Assembly: GCF_014203705.1 (NCBI RefSeq)
Contig: NZ_JACHJR010000001.1
Span: forward strand, 124,001 to 188,000
Direction: 5' to 3'
DNA length: 64,000 nucleotides
Origin: Kitasatospora gansuensis
Lineage (GTDB): Bacteria > Actinomycetota > Actinomycetes > Streptomycetales > Streptomycetaceae
The notes under the pieces: generated by a model
Told to the model about the DNA's origin: nothing
The model's input: only the letters and a program-made list of their open reading frames with translations
Databases searched by the model: none
Shown: positions 44,319 to 53,908 of the stretch, piece after piece
Layout: every line of letters starts with the position of its first letter
Numbering within the stretch: the first letter of the stretch is position 1
Program-made: the position numbers and the translations under genes

Positions 44319-47156
44319 ATGCTGACACTGCGTCTGCTCCGACGCGAGGCACGGATCGGCCGGCCGGTCGCGGCCCTGCTCGCGCTGCTCGCCGTCCTGC
44401 TCACGGCCGTTCCGCTGAGCTGGCCGCCACGGTTCGACGAGCTGGCGGCCGCGACCCTCGCGGACCGGCTGGACCGCGCCCAGCTGTCCGGCCCACTGGT
44501 CTCCGCCCGCTCCACCACCGACCCGCGCTCGAAGAGCGAAAGCCGGTTCCCGGTGGTCCGCGGCACCCTGGACCGGGATCTGAACGCGATCGGTACGGGG
44601 CTGCGCACCACCGCCGTCCAGCCCTTGGCCGCCGCGCTCGGATCGGCGCCGGGCCGCGCGACCACCCCCACCGCGACGGCGAACGGCCCCGGGGTGCCCA
44701 CCTTCCACGGCCTGCCACCCCTGGTCAGCCTGGCGTACGCCCAGCCGGGACCCGACGGGCCGGTCGAGTACGTCCAGGGCCGAGCGCCGCAGCAGCCGGC
44801 TCCCGACCCGATGATCCCGGACGCGGAGCAGGCCCCGATCGAGGTCGCGGTCTCCGAAGCCGCCCGGGTGCGCCTCGGTCTGACGATCGGTCAGCGGTTC
44901 GACCTGGACGGTGAGGACTGGCGCACCCCGGTGACCCTGGTGGGTGCCTTCCGCACCGACCACGGCGCGGCCCGGCTCTGGCAGCAGTTCCCGCTGCTGG
45001 TCACCCCGGCGACCGTGACCTCGCGGATCGGTCAGCAGGTGAACGCCCAGTTGCTGACCAGCTCCGGCGGGATCGAGCAGGCCGAGAGCCGGGGCACCGT
45101 GGCGCTCGAGCTGGCCTGGGACCTGCCGGTGGCCGTCGACCGCTCCGGCCGGGCCGCCACCCGGACCGCGATCGCCGACCAGCGGGCGGCCCTCGCCGAC
45201 CTGCGCACCGTCGACTCGGGCCGGCTGTGCCGGGAGGAGTACGCCGGGAGTTGCGTGCTGGCGGGCCACCGGGTGACCGAGCCCGCCGTCACGGACCGGC
45301 TCACCCGGGAGCTGGACGCCTTCGCCGCCCAACGCGGGCGAACCGAGCAGCTTCAGGGCTTCGCGCTCGTCGGGTTGCTCACCGTGGTGGTGGCCACCGC
45401 CGTGGCGGCCGCGCGGCTCGGCGTGCGCCGCCGGGCCGGGGCCTTCTCGCTCCAACTCTCGCGCGGCGCACGGCTGACCGGTATCGCCGGGCGCCTGCTG
45501 GCGGAAGCCGCCGGACCGGTCGGCCTCGGCGTCGCGGTGGGCTGGGCGCTCGGCCGGGCGCTCGCGCCGACGGGTGCCGCCCTGGGGTCCGCGGTACCGG
45601 TCCTGGTCGCCGCCGTGCTGGTCTGGTGCGCGCCCGCCGCGGTCCTGCTCGGCTCCGGCGGGCGGACCCGACTCGTGCCGCGCTCGCGCCGGCTGGTCCT
45701 GGAGGCCCTGGTGCTGCTGCTGGCCGCCGGCGGGCTGGCCGCGCTGCGCGCCCGCGGTGCCCTGGCCGGCTCCGGCATCGACCTCCAACTCGCCCTGGTG
45801 CCGGTGCTGTTGGCATTCACGATGGTGCTGACCCTGCTCCGTCTGCTGCCTCCGCTGCTGCTCCGGGCCACCCGGTGGGCGGGCCGCTCGTCCGGCCTGG
45901 TCCCGCTGGTGGCGCTGGCCCGGGCCGGTGCGCAGAGCGGCGCGGCCGCGCTCGCCCTGCTGGTACTCGTGCTGGCGATGGGCAGCGGGGTGTTCGGCAG
46001 CATGGTCGCGCGGACCCTGGCGGACAGCCGCGCGCAGAACGCCGACTGGCGTACCGGCGGAGCACCGACCGCCCTGGTCGGCTCGCGTGACCGGCTGCCC
46101 GCCGACCTGTCGAAGGTGCGCACCGTCGGCCACCAGGTGACCGTCACCGGTGCGACCGGCGAGCTCACCTCGCCGGAGGACGGCAGCACCGTCCCGAACG
46201 TCACCCTGCTCGGACTGGACGCCGCCGCTCTGCGCGCCGCCGACCCGTCCTCTCCGCTGGCCGCCGCGCTGTCGGCCGCCGACGGGACGGACGCACCGGT
46301 CGGCAAGTCCGGTGCGAGCGGCACGGAGCCGGTGCTCACCGCACTGGCCGATCCCGCGCTCGCCCGGGCGTTCCCCGACGGCACCTTCGAGGTGGCCGCG
46401 ATGGGGACGACCGGCTTCGTGGTCCAGGTGGTCGGGGCCCTGCCCGCCGAAGCGCTCCGCGACCCGGCGCTCGGGCCGGTGCTCGGGCCGGAGTCCGAAA
46501 GTGCGTTGCTGGTGTTCACCGGACCGTCCGCGCAGCAACTGCCCGTGCAGCAGAGCCACCCGTCCGCGCTGCTGCTCTACCCCACCGCCGGTGGGCCGCC
46601 GCTCGACCCCGACGCCGTGCGGACGGCCGTCGCCGAACAGCTCGCCCCCACCGGCGTGACCGGAGCGCCGCTGGAGTTCCGCGACCGCGCCGGGGAGCTC
46701 GCTGTGCTCCGCGCCGACGGGCTGGTCCGGTCGGTCGAACTCGCCTTCCGGCTGGCCACCGGGATCGGCCTGCTGCTCGCGCTCGGCGCGGTGGCCCTGG
46801 AGCTGGTCCTGAGCGCGACCGAACGGGCCCGCACCACGTCCTACCTGCGCACCCTGGGGCTCGGCGGCCGCGCGCTGCTGGGGCTCCAACTGCTGCAGAC
46901 GCTGCCGCTGTTGCTGACGGCAGCGGTCGGTGGCACCGCGCTCGGGCTGCTGCTGCCCGGCGCGCTCGGCCCCGGCCTGCAACTGCGGGCCCTGACCGGC
47001 GGGCCGTTCGAGCCCGCCGTACACGTCGACTGGACCGCGACCTCGGCGCTCGGCCTCGCGGTGGCGGCGCTGGTGCTGGGGGCGGCCGCGTTGGAAGCGG
47101 TGATCAGCCGGCGTCGCGGACTGGGCGCCGTCCTACGACTGGGGGAGGCACTGTGA
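44319..47156 (+). CDS. FtsX-family ABC transporter permease, partner
   Basis: 945 residues from the ATG at 44319, which has GGGGGGAG seven bases upstream; a longer in-frame start would overlap the previous gene. Same layout as its neighbour (extracytoplasmic domains alternating with helix clusters near 350-400, 440-600 and 820-930). The C-terminal FtsX segment contains ALGAVALELVLSATERARTT. The stop overlaps the start of the ATPase gene (GTGA), so the three parts are coupled. Confidence 0.84.
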   Translation: MLTLRLLRREARIGRPVAALLALLAVLLTAVPLSWPPRFDELAAATLADRLDRAQLSGPLVSARSTTDPRSKSESRFPVVRGTLDRDLNAIGTGLRTTAVQPLAAALGSAPGRATTPTATANGPGVPTFHGLPPLVSLAYAQPGPDGPVEYVQGRAPQQPAPDPMIPDAEQAPIEVAVSEAARVRLGLTIGQRFDLDGEDWRTPVTLVGAFRTDHGAARLWQQFPLLVTPATVTSRIGQQVNAQLLTSSGGIEQAESRGTVALELAWDLPVAVDRSGRAATRTAIADQRAALADLRTVDSGRLCREEYAGSCVLAGHRVTEPAVTDRLTRELDAFAAQRGRTEQLQGFALVGLLTVVVATAVAAARLGVRRRAGAFSLQLSRGARLTGIAGRLLAEAAGPVGLGVAVGWALGRALAPTGAALGSAVPVLVAAVLVWCAPAAVLLGSGGRTRLVPRSRRLVLEALVLLLAAGGLAALRARGALAGSGIDLQLALVPVLLAFTMVLTLLRLLPPLLLRATRWAGRSSGLVPLVALARAGAQSGAAALALLVLVLAMGSGVFGSMVARTLADSRAQNADWRTGGAPTALVGSRDRLPADLSKVRTVGHQVTVTGATGELTSPEDGSTVPNVTLLGLDAAALRAADPSSPLAAALSAADGTDAPVGKSGASGTEPVLTALADPALARAFPDGTFEVAAMGTTGFVVQVVGALPAEALRDPALGPVLGPESESALLVFTGPSAQQLPVQQSHPSALLLYPTAGGPPLDPDAVRTAVAEQLAPTGVTGAPLEFRDRAGELAVLRADGLVRSVELAFRLATGIGLLLALGAVALELVLSATERARTTSYLRTLGLGGRALLGLQLLQTLPLLLTAAVGGTALGLLLPGALGPGLQLRALTGGPFEPAVHVDWTATSALGLAVAALVLGAAALEAVISRRRGLGAVLRLGEAL

Positions 47157-48079
47157 CTGTCCGTCCGACCGAACGGCCCATGGTGATGTGCGAGAGCCTG
47201 GTGCGGATCTACCGCACCGACGCGAACGCCCGCCGCGGCAGCGGCGAGGTGCAGGCCCTGCAGGGGCTCGACCTCGCCGTCCAGGAGGGCGAACTGCTCG
47301 CCCTGGTCGGCGCCTCCGGCTCCGGCAAGTCCACCCTGCTCGGCATCCTGGCCGGTCAGGACTCCCCCAGCGCCGGCACCGTCGAGGTGGCCGGCACCGA
47401 CCTCGGCAGGCTCGGGCAGCGCGAGCGGACCGCCTACCGGCGCCGGACCGTCGGGGTGATCCGGCAGCAGACCGCGAGCAACCTGCTGCCCTACCTGACG
47501 GCCCGTGAGAACGTGCAGCTGCCGATGGGTTACGCCGGTCTGCCGCGCCGTCAGCGCGCCGCCCGGGCACTGGAACTGCTCGACCTGATGGGCATCGCCC
47601 ACGCCGCCGACCGCACGCCCGCCGCGCTCTCCGGCGGCGAGCAGCAGCGGGTGGCGATCGCCGTCGCGCTGGCCAACCGCCCGCGCCTGCTGCTCGCCGA
47701 CGAGCCGACCGGCGAGCTGGACACCACCACCTCGGAGGAGATCTTCGCCGCCCTGCGCGCCGCCAACAGCGAGCTGGGCACCACCGTACTGATCGTCACT
47801 CACGACCCGCTGGTGGCCGACCAGGTCCGCCGCACGGTACGGATCCGCGACGGACGCACCTCCACCGAGGTGCTGCGCCACTCGGCCGAGGCCGGTACGG
47901 ACGGCGCGCTCACCGCCCAGGAGTACACCGTGCTGGACCGGGTCGGCCGGCTCCAGCTGCCGCGCGAGTTCACCCGGTCGCTGGGCCTGGCGGACCGGGT
48001 TCGGCTGGTCCTGGAACACGACCACATCACCGTGTGGCCCGACCACGACCGCCCGCCGCCGTCCGCCGGGGCGGAGTGA
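47153..48079 (+). CDS. ABC transporter ATPase of the FtsX permease pair
   Basis: 308 residues: Walker [10 protein letters not shown], signature LSGGEQQRV, Walker [12 protein letters not shown], switch His in VTHDPLVAD. This is the LolD/MacB subfamily, whose members energise FtsX-type permeases. A C-terminal extension of about 70 residues ([20 protein letters not shown]) resembles an AbrB/SpoVT-like tail and is unusual for LolD. GTG start overlaps the previous stop. Confidence 0.88.
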   Translation: MTVRPTERPMVMCESLVRIYRTDANARRGSGEVQALQGLDLAVQEGELLALVGASGSGKSTLLGILAGQDSPSAGTVEVAGTDLGRLGQRERTAYRRRTVGVIRQQTASNLLPYLTARENVQLPMGYAGLPRRQRAARALELLDLMGIAHAADRTPAALSGGEQQRVAIAVALANRPRLLLADEPTGELDTTTSEEIFAALRAANSELGTTVLIVTHDPLVADQVRRTVRIRDGRTSTEVLRHSAEAGTDGALTAQEYTVLDRVGRLQLPREFTRSLGLADRVRLVLEHDHITVWPDHDRPPPSAGAE

Positions 48080-48082
48080 GCC

Positions 48083-49108
48083 TCAGCCGGAGCTGCGCCC
48101 CCGGCGCCAGAAGAACAGGGCGGCGACGGCGGCGACCACCAGGAGCAGGGCGCCCGCGTGGTTCGGTTCGCTCTTGGGTTCGGGCGCGGCGCCCGGCGCC
48201 GTGGGCGCGGACGGGGTGGGCGAGGGGCTGGGCGCGGCGGGGGTCGGGTCGCCGAGCGGGACGCGCCACACCTCGCTCTGCTTGCCCTCGCTGCCGAACA
48301 GCAGCGAGCGGCCGTCCGCCGAGAAGGTGACCGACTCGCCCTGGCGCTGGAACGGGACGCCGACCGACCGGGGGGCGGTGATGGTGCCGTCCTTCCAGTC
48401 GTAGAGCTTGGCCCAGAAGTAGCCGCGCAGCACCACCTCGGTGCCGTCCGGCGAGAAGCCGCCGTCGGTGACCCAGGGGACGTCGGCGATGCTCTTGAAG
48501 GTGTTCACGGCGGTGGCGGAGAGGGTCTCGGGGCCCTGGTAGAGGTGGCCCTGGTCCTTGTCGCTCTTGCTGGCGATGTACACCCGGCCGGTCACCGGGT
48601 GGACCAGCAGCGCCTCCGCGTCGCGCGGACCGTCCGCGTACCGGACCCGGTAGCGGGTGGCCTGCACGATCTGGTCGCCCAGCTGGGCGGGCTCGGCGAA
48701 GCGGTAGAGCCAGACCTCGGGCCACTTGCCGTTGAAGTTGTCGCCGATGTCGGCCAGGTAGAGCTGGTTGTCCGGGCCGAGCGCGATCGCCTCGGCGTCC
48801 CGCAGGGTGACCCCGCGCAGGGTGACGGTGGCCAGCGTGCGGCCCTGGGAGTCGACGGCGAAGACGTACGGGCCGTCGTCGCTGTCGTTGTGGGTCCAGT
48901 AGACGCCGGGGTGCCGGTGGCTGGCGGCCAGGCCGCTGGACTCGGTGATCCGCGCGTCCTGGACGGTGAACTCGCGCCGTGGGCTGCCGTCGGCGGCCGC
49001 CGGGGCGGCGGCGGGGCCGAGCACCAGCAGCAGGGCAGCCGCCAGCGCCGAGGCTGGTCCGGCCGACCGGCCCCGCCGAAGGACCGACCGTCCGGGCACT
49101 CTGAGCAC
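48083..49108 (-). CDS. Secreted, membrane-anchored beta-propeller protein
   Basis: 341 residues: signal sequence, a propeller of about six blades (residues 45-275, with EAIALGPDNQLYLADIGDN and VTDGGFSPDGTEVVLRG), a Pro/Ser/Ala-rich stalk, and a C-terminal membrane helix followed by WRRGRSSG. The domain will be displayed on the outer face. No catalytic residues; ligand unknown. Converges with the ABC ATPase gene, three bases apart. Confidence 0.75.
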   Translation of the reverse strand: MLRVPGRSVLRRGRSAGPASALAAALLLVLGPAAAPAAADGSPRREFTVQDARITESSGLAASHRHPGVYWTHNDSDDGPYVFAVDSQGRTLATVTLRGVTLRDAEAIALGPDNQLYLADIGDNFNGKWPEVWLYRFAEPAQLGDQIVQATRYRVRYADGPRDAEALLVHPVTGRVYIASKSDKDQGHLYQGPETLSATAVNTFKSIADVPWVTDGGFSPDGTEVVLRGYFWAKLYDWKDGTITAPRSVGVPFQRQGESVTFSADGRSLLFGSEGKQSEVWRVPLGDPTPAAPSPSPTPSAPTAPGAAPEPKSEPNHAGALLLVVAAVAALFFWRRGRSSG

Positions 49109-49194
49109 ACCGCGATCATCGCACGCGGCCGGGTCGCCGTCCCAGCCCGCCGACCGTCTGCTGACGCCCCGTCACGGGCGGCGAGCCCAGCCGG

Positions 49195-49884
49195 TCACGG
49201 CCAGAGCAGCCCCCGCTCCCACCCGCCGCTGGACCGCTCGTACGCCAGCCTGATGTGCCGCCGCCCGGGGTCGCCCTGCCAGAACTCCACCGTCTCGGCG
49301 CGCAGCACGTACCGGGTCAGGCCCGGCACCGGTGCGGTCGGGTCGGCGGCCACCTCGGCGGCGGCCAGCAGCCAGGCGGACTCCAACTCCCCCGCGCTGC
49401 CCAGCCGCTGGCTCTGCCGGCCGACCACGGCGGCGGTGTGCCCGGCCGGGCCGACCCCCCGCTCGGCGGGCGGCGCGTCCTGCTGGTCGACCGCCTCGAC
49501 GGGGCCGCGCACCCTGACCTGGCGGCCGAAGTCGGGCCAGTACGAGGTGAGGGCGGCCCAGGGGGTGACGGCGAGCTGTTCGCCCATCGGGCTGCGCAGG
49601 TCGGCGAAGACGCTCCAGCGGCCGGTGGCCGGGTCGATGTCGCGCAGGACCAGCACCCGGGCGTCGGGGTGACCGTCGCCGTCCGAGGTGGCGAAGGTGA
49701 CCACCTGGGCGTCCGGCAGCTCGGCCGTCATCGCCTCCAGCAGCCAGCTCACGTGCAGGGTGGCCGGGTCCGCCGGAGCGTCGAGCGGGTCGAAGACCGG
49801 CAGCTTCCGGTCCATCGGCGGGCGGGTGCGCAGCAGTTGACGGAGCGTCGCCAACTCCTCGCTCTGCTGGGCCGGTCGCGTCAC
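49195..49884 (-). CDS. Pyridoxamine 5'-phosphate oxidase family protein
   Basis: 229 residues from GTG 49884 (VTRPAQQSEEL), seven bases after GGGAGG. FMN-binding split barrel with PDARVLVLRDIDP, YWPDFGRQVRVRGPVE and the C-terminal PNPOx dimerisation segment VEFWQGDPGRRHIRLAY. Close to PdxH, which makes pyridoxal 5'-phosphate, but it has AERGVGPAG inserts and may act on another FMN-dependent substrate. An upstream ATG at 49920 is possible but has a poorer ribosome binding site. Confidence 0.8.
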   Translation of the reverse strand: MTRPAQQSEELATLRQLLRTRPPMDRKLPVFDPLDAPADPATLHVSWLLEAMTAELPDAQVVTFATSDGDGHPDARVLVLRDIDPATGRWSVFADLRSPMGEQLAVTPWAALTSYWPDFGRQVRVRGPVEAVDQQDAPPAERGVGPAGHTAAVVGRQSQRLGSAGELESAWLLAAAEVAADPTAPVPGLTRYVLRAETVEFWQGDPGRRHIRLAYERSSGGWERGLLWP

Positions 49885-49952
49885 GGTACTGCCTCCCGAG
49901 CTCGGTGTCCGGGTCCCCATTCTGCCCCGGCTCCGAGCCGGAACCGACTTAG

Positions 49953-50111
49953 GCCCTCTCTTTCGGATCACGTCGGATAGTGGGCGGCGTTGGGGTGCGT
50001 GCATCGGCGGTGCCGAGGAGGGAGCCTGATGCAGCGCATCGGCGACCGACGAGAAGCCGTCGAGGTGCGTGCCCCGGCGTCGACCGCCCGGCGTGATCCG
50101 AAAGAGAGGGC
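49953..50111. mobile_element. MITE-like element, copy 2 (159 bp)
   Basis: Perfect 20-bp inverted ends GCCCTCTCTTTCGGATCACG. Left flank is TTAG, right flank CCAA, so no target duplication remains. About 98 percent alike copy 3 by eye. It fills the divergent promoter gap between the PNPOx-like and RluA-like genes, so it may carry or alter their promoters. Confidence 0.8.
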
Positions 50112-50139
50112 CCAAGCCACTCGACTACGCTGACTCGAC

Positions 50140-51066
50140 ATGAGACGCCGATCCGCCGTACCGCCCGCCCCGCTCCCGCAGCGGCGCGGCGTCGACCCGG
50201 TGAGGCGGCGGCTGCCCTTCGAGGGCGAGTGGGCGACGGCCCGGGACTACCTGGTCGACCGCCTGCCGGTGCCGCCCGAGCTGGTGGACGCGATGTTCGC
50301 CGAGGGCGCGGTGCACGGGTCGGCCGGGCCGCTGCCTCCTGACGCGCCGTTCGAGCCGGATGCCTACCTCTGGTACCACCGGGAGCTGGAGCCCGAGGTC
50401 CCGGTGCCGTTCCCGGTGACGGTGCTGTACCGGGACGAGCGGATCGTGGTGGCCGACAAGCCGCACTTCCTGGCCGTCACCCCGCGCGGCCGGCACGTGG
50501 TGGAGACGGCGCTGTCCCGGCTGCGGGACGAGCTGGCACTGCCCGAGCTGAGCCCGGCCCACCGGCTGGACCGGCTGACCGCCGGGCTGACGCTGTTCGT
50601 GGCCCGGCCGGAGTACCGGGGCGCCTACCAGTCGCTGTTCGCCGAGCGCCGGGTCCGCAAGGAGTACCGCGCGGTCGCGGCCTTCGACCCGGAGCTGACG
50701 CTGCCCCGGACGGTGACCAGCCACCTGGTGAAGGAGCGCGGTGAACTGACGGCCCGGGAGGTACCCGGCGAGCCGAACAGCCGCAGCGTGGTGGAGCTGC
50801 TGACCCACCGGGACGGCCTGGCCGGCTACCGCCTGCTGCCGGAGACCGGGAAGACCCATCAGCTCCGGGTGCACCTCAGCGCGCTCGGCATCCCGATCCT
50901 GCACGACCCGCTCTACCCCGAGGTGCTGCCCGAGGCCGCCCCGGACGACTTCCGCCACCCGCTCCAACTCCTGGCCCACACCCTGGAGTTCACCGACCCG
51001 GTGACCGGCGCCCCGCTGCGCTTCGAGAGCGCCCGCCGCCTGTCGGCCTGGCCCGCCGGGGACTGA
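50140..51066 (+). CDS. RluA-family pseudouridine synthase
   Basis: 308 residues. The catalytic motif HRLDRLTAG has the nucleophilic Asp144, followed by KEYRAV and the C-terminal GKTHQLRVHLSALGIPILHD, all diagnostic of RluA-type enzymes that isomerise uridine in rRNA or tRNA. There is no S4 domain; the N-terminal 90 residues are the extension seen in the RluC/RluA actinomycete group. ATG at 50140. The MITE copy 2 ends 28 bases upstream. Confidence 0.9.
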   Translation: MRRRSAVPPAPLPQRRGVDPVRRRLPFEGEWATARDYLVDRLPVPPELVDAMFAEGAVHGSAGPLPPDAPFEPDAYLWYHRELEPEVPVPFPVTVLYRDERIVVADKPHFLAVTPRGRHVVETALSRLRDELALPELSPAHRLDRLTAGLTLFVARPEYRGAYQSLFAERRVRKEYRAVAAFDPELTLPRTVTSHLVKERGELTAREVPGEPNSRSVVELLTHRDGLAGYRLLPETGKTHQLRVHLSALGIPILHDPLYPEVLPEAAPDDFRHPLQLLAHTLEFTDPVTGAPLRFESARRLSAWPAGD

Positions 51067-51142
51067 GGGTGGCGAAGATCACGCCCCGTACGGTGCCACC
51101 TACGTTCGCGTAAGGAACTTCACAAGGTGAACTATCGTCTCC

Positions 51143-51931
51143 ATGGCTGACTACCAGGAGACCACCGACTTCAACTCGTACGTCGCCCTCGGCGACAGCT
51201 TCACCGAGGGTCTGAACGACCCCGGACCCGACGGCAGGTACGCGGGCTGGGCCGACCGGCTCGCCCAACTGCTCGCCGCACAGCGCCCGGCGGCCGACTT
51301 CCGGTACGCCAACCTGGCGGTGCGCGGGCGCCTGCTCGACCAGGTGGTGGCCGAACAGGTGCCCCGGGTCGCCGAGATCCGGCCCGACCTGGTGAGCTTC
51401 TGCGCGGGCGGCAACGACATCCTCCGCCCGGGCAGCGACCCGGACGAGGCGGCCGAGCGCTTCGAGGCCGCCGTACTGGAGCTGCGCCGCCACGCGGGCC
51501 GGGTGCTGATCTGCACCGGCTTCGACACCCGGGGCATCCCGCTGCTCGGGCTGCTGCGCGGGAAGATCGCCACCTACAACGGCCACCTGCGGGCGATCGC
51601 CGACCGCAACGACTGCGCGGTCGCCGACCTGTGGTCACTGCGCGCCGTGCACGACCGGCGGGCCTGGAGCGAGGACCGGCTGCACCTCTCCCCCGAGGGC
51701 CACCAGCGGGTCGCCCTGCTGGCCGCCCGCTCGCTCGGCCTGCCGCTCACCTCCGCGCAGGACCCGGACGCCCCGTGGCCGGCCGCCCCGGAGCTCTCGG
51801 TCGCCGAGCAGCGCCGGGAGAACCTGCACTGGGCCCGGGAGTTCCTGGTCCCGTGGGTCGGCCGACGGCTGCGCGGCGAGTCCTCGGGCGACCACGTCGA
51901 GGCCAAGCGCCCGGAGCTGTCCCCGCTCTGA
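51143..51931 (+). CDS. Cytoplasmic SGNH/GDSL hydrolase
   Basis: 262 residues without a signal peptide. SGNH blocks: YVALGDSFTEG (Ser19), NLAVRG, GGNDI and DRLHLSPEGH with the catalytic Asp/His pair. Acts on ester bonds, substrate unknown. ATG at 51143 after a weak AAGG stretch. Converges with the diiron oxygenase gene. Confidence 0.9.
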   Translation: MADYQETTDFNSYVALGDSFTEGLNDPGPDGRYAGWADRLAQLLAAQRPAADFRYANLAVRGRLLDQVVAEQVPRVAEIRPDLVSFCAGGNDILRPGSDPDEAAERFEAAVLELRRHAGRVLICTGFDTRGIPLLGLLRGKIATYNGHLRAIADRNDCAVADLWSLRAVHDRRAWSEDRLHLSPEGHQRVALLAARSLGLPLTSAQDPDAPWPAAPELSVAEQRRENLHWAREFLVPWVGRRLRGESSGDHVEAKRPELSPL

Positions 51932-51938
51932 CGGACGG

Positions 51939-52865
51939 TCAGATCACCCCGGCCGACCGGAGCAGCCAGCGGTTGGTCCGGCCGACCAGGCCGGCCCGGT
52001 CCAGCACGTCGATCGCCTTGGCGGCCATCTGCTTCTTGGTGGCGCGCCAGTGCGGGTTGTTCCGGGCGGCCCGGCGGCCGACCTTCGGGTCGATGCCGAC
52101 CGCCGCGTACAGCTTCGGGTTGATCAGGCCGAGCGTGGAGCGGTGCACCACCAGGCCGAGCAGCAGCTGCTCGTACCGGCGGCGCACCGGGCCGACCTTG
52201 GCGCGGACCAGTTCCTCGCGGGCGTAGGTGATGTGCCGGGACTCCTCGATCACGTGGATCCGGGAGACCTGCCGGGTGAGCGGCTGCATCGACTCGTCGT
52301 TCATCAGCTCGCGCTGGAAGGCGTCCAGGATCTCCTCGACGTACATGGTGCCGCCGAAGGTCTGACTGTGCGTCGAGATCGCCTTGAACAACCGGCCGAG
52401 CTCGTGCGAGAGCCGCCCGGGCCCGTACGCGGGCACGCCCAGCCAGGAGATCATCTTCGCGAACATCACCGAGTGCCGGCACTCGTCGGCGATCTCGGTC
52501 AGCGCGTACTGCACGTGCGCGCTGGTCGGGTCGCGGTCGAAGGCGTGCCGCAGCAGCATCTGCATCAGGATCTCCTCGAACCAGATGCCGACGCTCGCGA
52601 TGCTGGCGACCTCGTGCTTGCTGAGCTCGATCCGCTGGTCCTCGGTCAGCGTGTCCCAGAGCGGCGTGCCGTAGAGCGAGAGGTTGTGCGCCGGGCTGTA
52701 GTAGCGGCCGGGCACCGGCGGGAAGGCCCAGTCCACCTCGGTGAGCGGATCGAAGGAGACCTTGGCGGAGGAGGCGAGCAGCCGCTCGGCGGTCCGGCGG
52801 CGCTCCTCCGGCCACTCCTCGGGGGCGGTCCTGACGGTCGGCCTGCGGCCGGCTGCGGTGGTCAT
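51939..52865 (-). CDS. AurF-like diiron oxygenase
   Basis: 308 residues of the AurF (p-aminobenzoate N-oxygenase) family. Diiron ligands are visible: Glu in WFEEILMQ, ExxH at 128-131 (ECRH), Glu in YVEEILDAF and ExxH at 208-211 (ESRH). Family members oxidise an aryl amine or act as fatty-acyl or unknown oxygenases. ATG at 52865 with GGAGGAGAG just upstream. Direct repeats with TetR-like symmetry lie about 75 bases upstream. The substrate is unknown. Confidence 0.85.
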   Translation of the reverse strand: MTTAAGRRPTVRTAPEEWPEERRRTAERLLASSAKVSFDPLTEVDWAFPPVPGRYYSPAHNLSLYGTPLWDTLTEDQRIELSKHEVASIASVGIWFEEILMQMLLRHAFDRDPTSAHVQYALTEIADECRHSVMFAKMISWLGVPAYGPGRLSHELGRLFKAISTHSQTFGGTMYVEEILDAFQRELMNDESMQPLTRQVSRIHVIEESRHITYAREELVRAKVGPVRRRYEQLLLGLVVHRSTLGLINPKLYAAVGIDPKVGRRAARNNPHWRATKKQMAAKAIDVLDRAGLVGRTNRWLLRSAGVI

Positions 52866-52937
52866 CGGCTCTCTCCTCCTCGGGCTCGCCGAAGGGCACG
52901 GCGCACCCCTCTGCCCGAGAAGCTAGAGACTATTAGA

Positions 52938-52963
52938 CTGACCGTCAACAGTTCTGACCGTCA
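52938..52963. promoter_or_regulatory. Two CTGACCGTCA repeats upstream of the diiron oxygenase
   Basis: ctgaccgtca occurs at 52938 and again at 52954. Each contains the near-palindrome TGACSGTCA, typical of TetR-family half-sites, and the promoter of the oxygenase must lie here. The second copy overlaps the stop codon of the upstream gene. The regulator is not encoded nearby. Confidence 0.45.
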
Positions 52964-53893
52964 GGACTCCACCGCCTGCCCGCCGCTGGGCGCGGCGGCC
53001 GCCCAGTACCCGGGGTCGAGCGCCTTGCGCCCGGCCAGGTCGGCCCGGACCTGGTCGGCCAGCCTGCGGGTGTCCCGGCGGTTCATGGTGGCGCCGATCC
53101 CCGCGCCGATCAGCAGCGGCGTCAGCGAGGGCAGCTTGCGCAGGGTGCTCCTGGTCAGCCGCTTGCGCAGCTTCTGCCGCACCTCCGACCCGACCGCCAT
53201 CGCGGCAAGACCGGCCGGCCGGATCAGCGCCGCCCGGTCGATCCCCCGCCCGTCGGCCCACGCGGTCAGGTAGGCACCGGCCCGCTGCGCGACGGTGCCG
53301 ACCGCGGGCATCCCGTAGATCTCGTGCAGCTCGGCGATCAGCTTGATCTCCACCGCCGCGACCGACAGCGTCTCGGCCGCGATCTCCACCGGCATCGCGG
53401 GCGGCACCGGCAGCATCGCCGCCGCACCCGCCCCCGCCCCGAGCGCGGCCGAGGACCGGCAGGCCCCGAGCGTGATCAGCTCGGCCAGCTCCTCCGGCGT
53501 CGCCGCCGTCGGGTGCTGCGCGCGCAGCGTGGCCAGACTGCGGATCGGGATCCGCGGCGCGGCCAGCACCAGCCGGTCGGCCAGCGCCTTCCCCCCGTAT
53601 CCCGCCCCCTTCGCCGCCGCCAGCCCGCTCCGACCCAGCACCCGGGTCAGCGAACCGACCAGCGCCCTGGCCTGCTGCCCGCCCTTCCGCCGGTACCACG
53701 CCTCCTGCAGCACCGGGCTCGTCTCCGGCGGCGTCCGCTCCATCTCGGCGGAGAGCGCGGCGAGCTCACCCGCCACGTCCTCCCCGCCCGGCTCGGGTAC
53801 GGAGTCCTTCTGGCGGCGCCTGCGCATCAGTCCCATGAGCTGCGGGTACCCGAGCCGAGCCGGCGCCACGCCCGCGGCCCCGGCTTGGTTCAC
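52961..53893 (-). CDS. Hypothetical helical protein
   Basis: 310 residues, Ala/Leu-rich and mostly helical. Amphipathic and hydrophobic stretches around residues 135-170 (LGAGAGAAAMLPVPPAMPV) and 250-265 (LTPLLIGAGIGATM) suggest membrane association. Some resemblance to EcsC-family proteins, not certain. Start is GTG at 53893; an ATG at 53836 (MGLMRRRRQKDS) would remove 19 residues and has no better ribosome binding site. Divergent from the metal-receptor gene. Confidence 0.6.
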   Translation of the reverse strand: MNQAGAAGVAPARLGYPQLMGLMRRRRQKDSVPEPGGEDVAGELAALSAEMERTPPETSPVLQEAWYRRKGGQQARALVGSLTRVLGRSGLAAAKGAGYGGKALADRLVLAAPRIPIRSLATLRAQHPTAATPEELAELITLGACRSSAALGAGAGAAAMLPVPPAMPVEIAAETLSVAAVEIKLIAELHEIYGMPAVGTVAQRAGAYLTAWADGRGIDRAALIRPAGLAAMAVGSEVRQKLRKRLTRSTLRKLPSLTPLLIGAGIGATMNRRDTRRLADQVRADLAGRKALDPGYWAAAAPSGGQAVES

Positions 53894-53908
53894 CCTGGTG
53901 GCGGCCCT

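Noticed and set aside
41681..44701. 1006-residue minus-strand frame under the FtsX permease genes
   Set aside because: Antisense to two genes with membrane helices and correct starts; its product is a low-complexity Gly/Arg/Gln sequence.
44202..47024. 940-residue minus-strand frame opposite the second permease
   Set aside because: Same reason: GC-driven antisense frame without recognisable domains.
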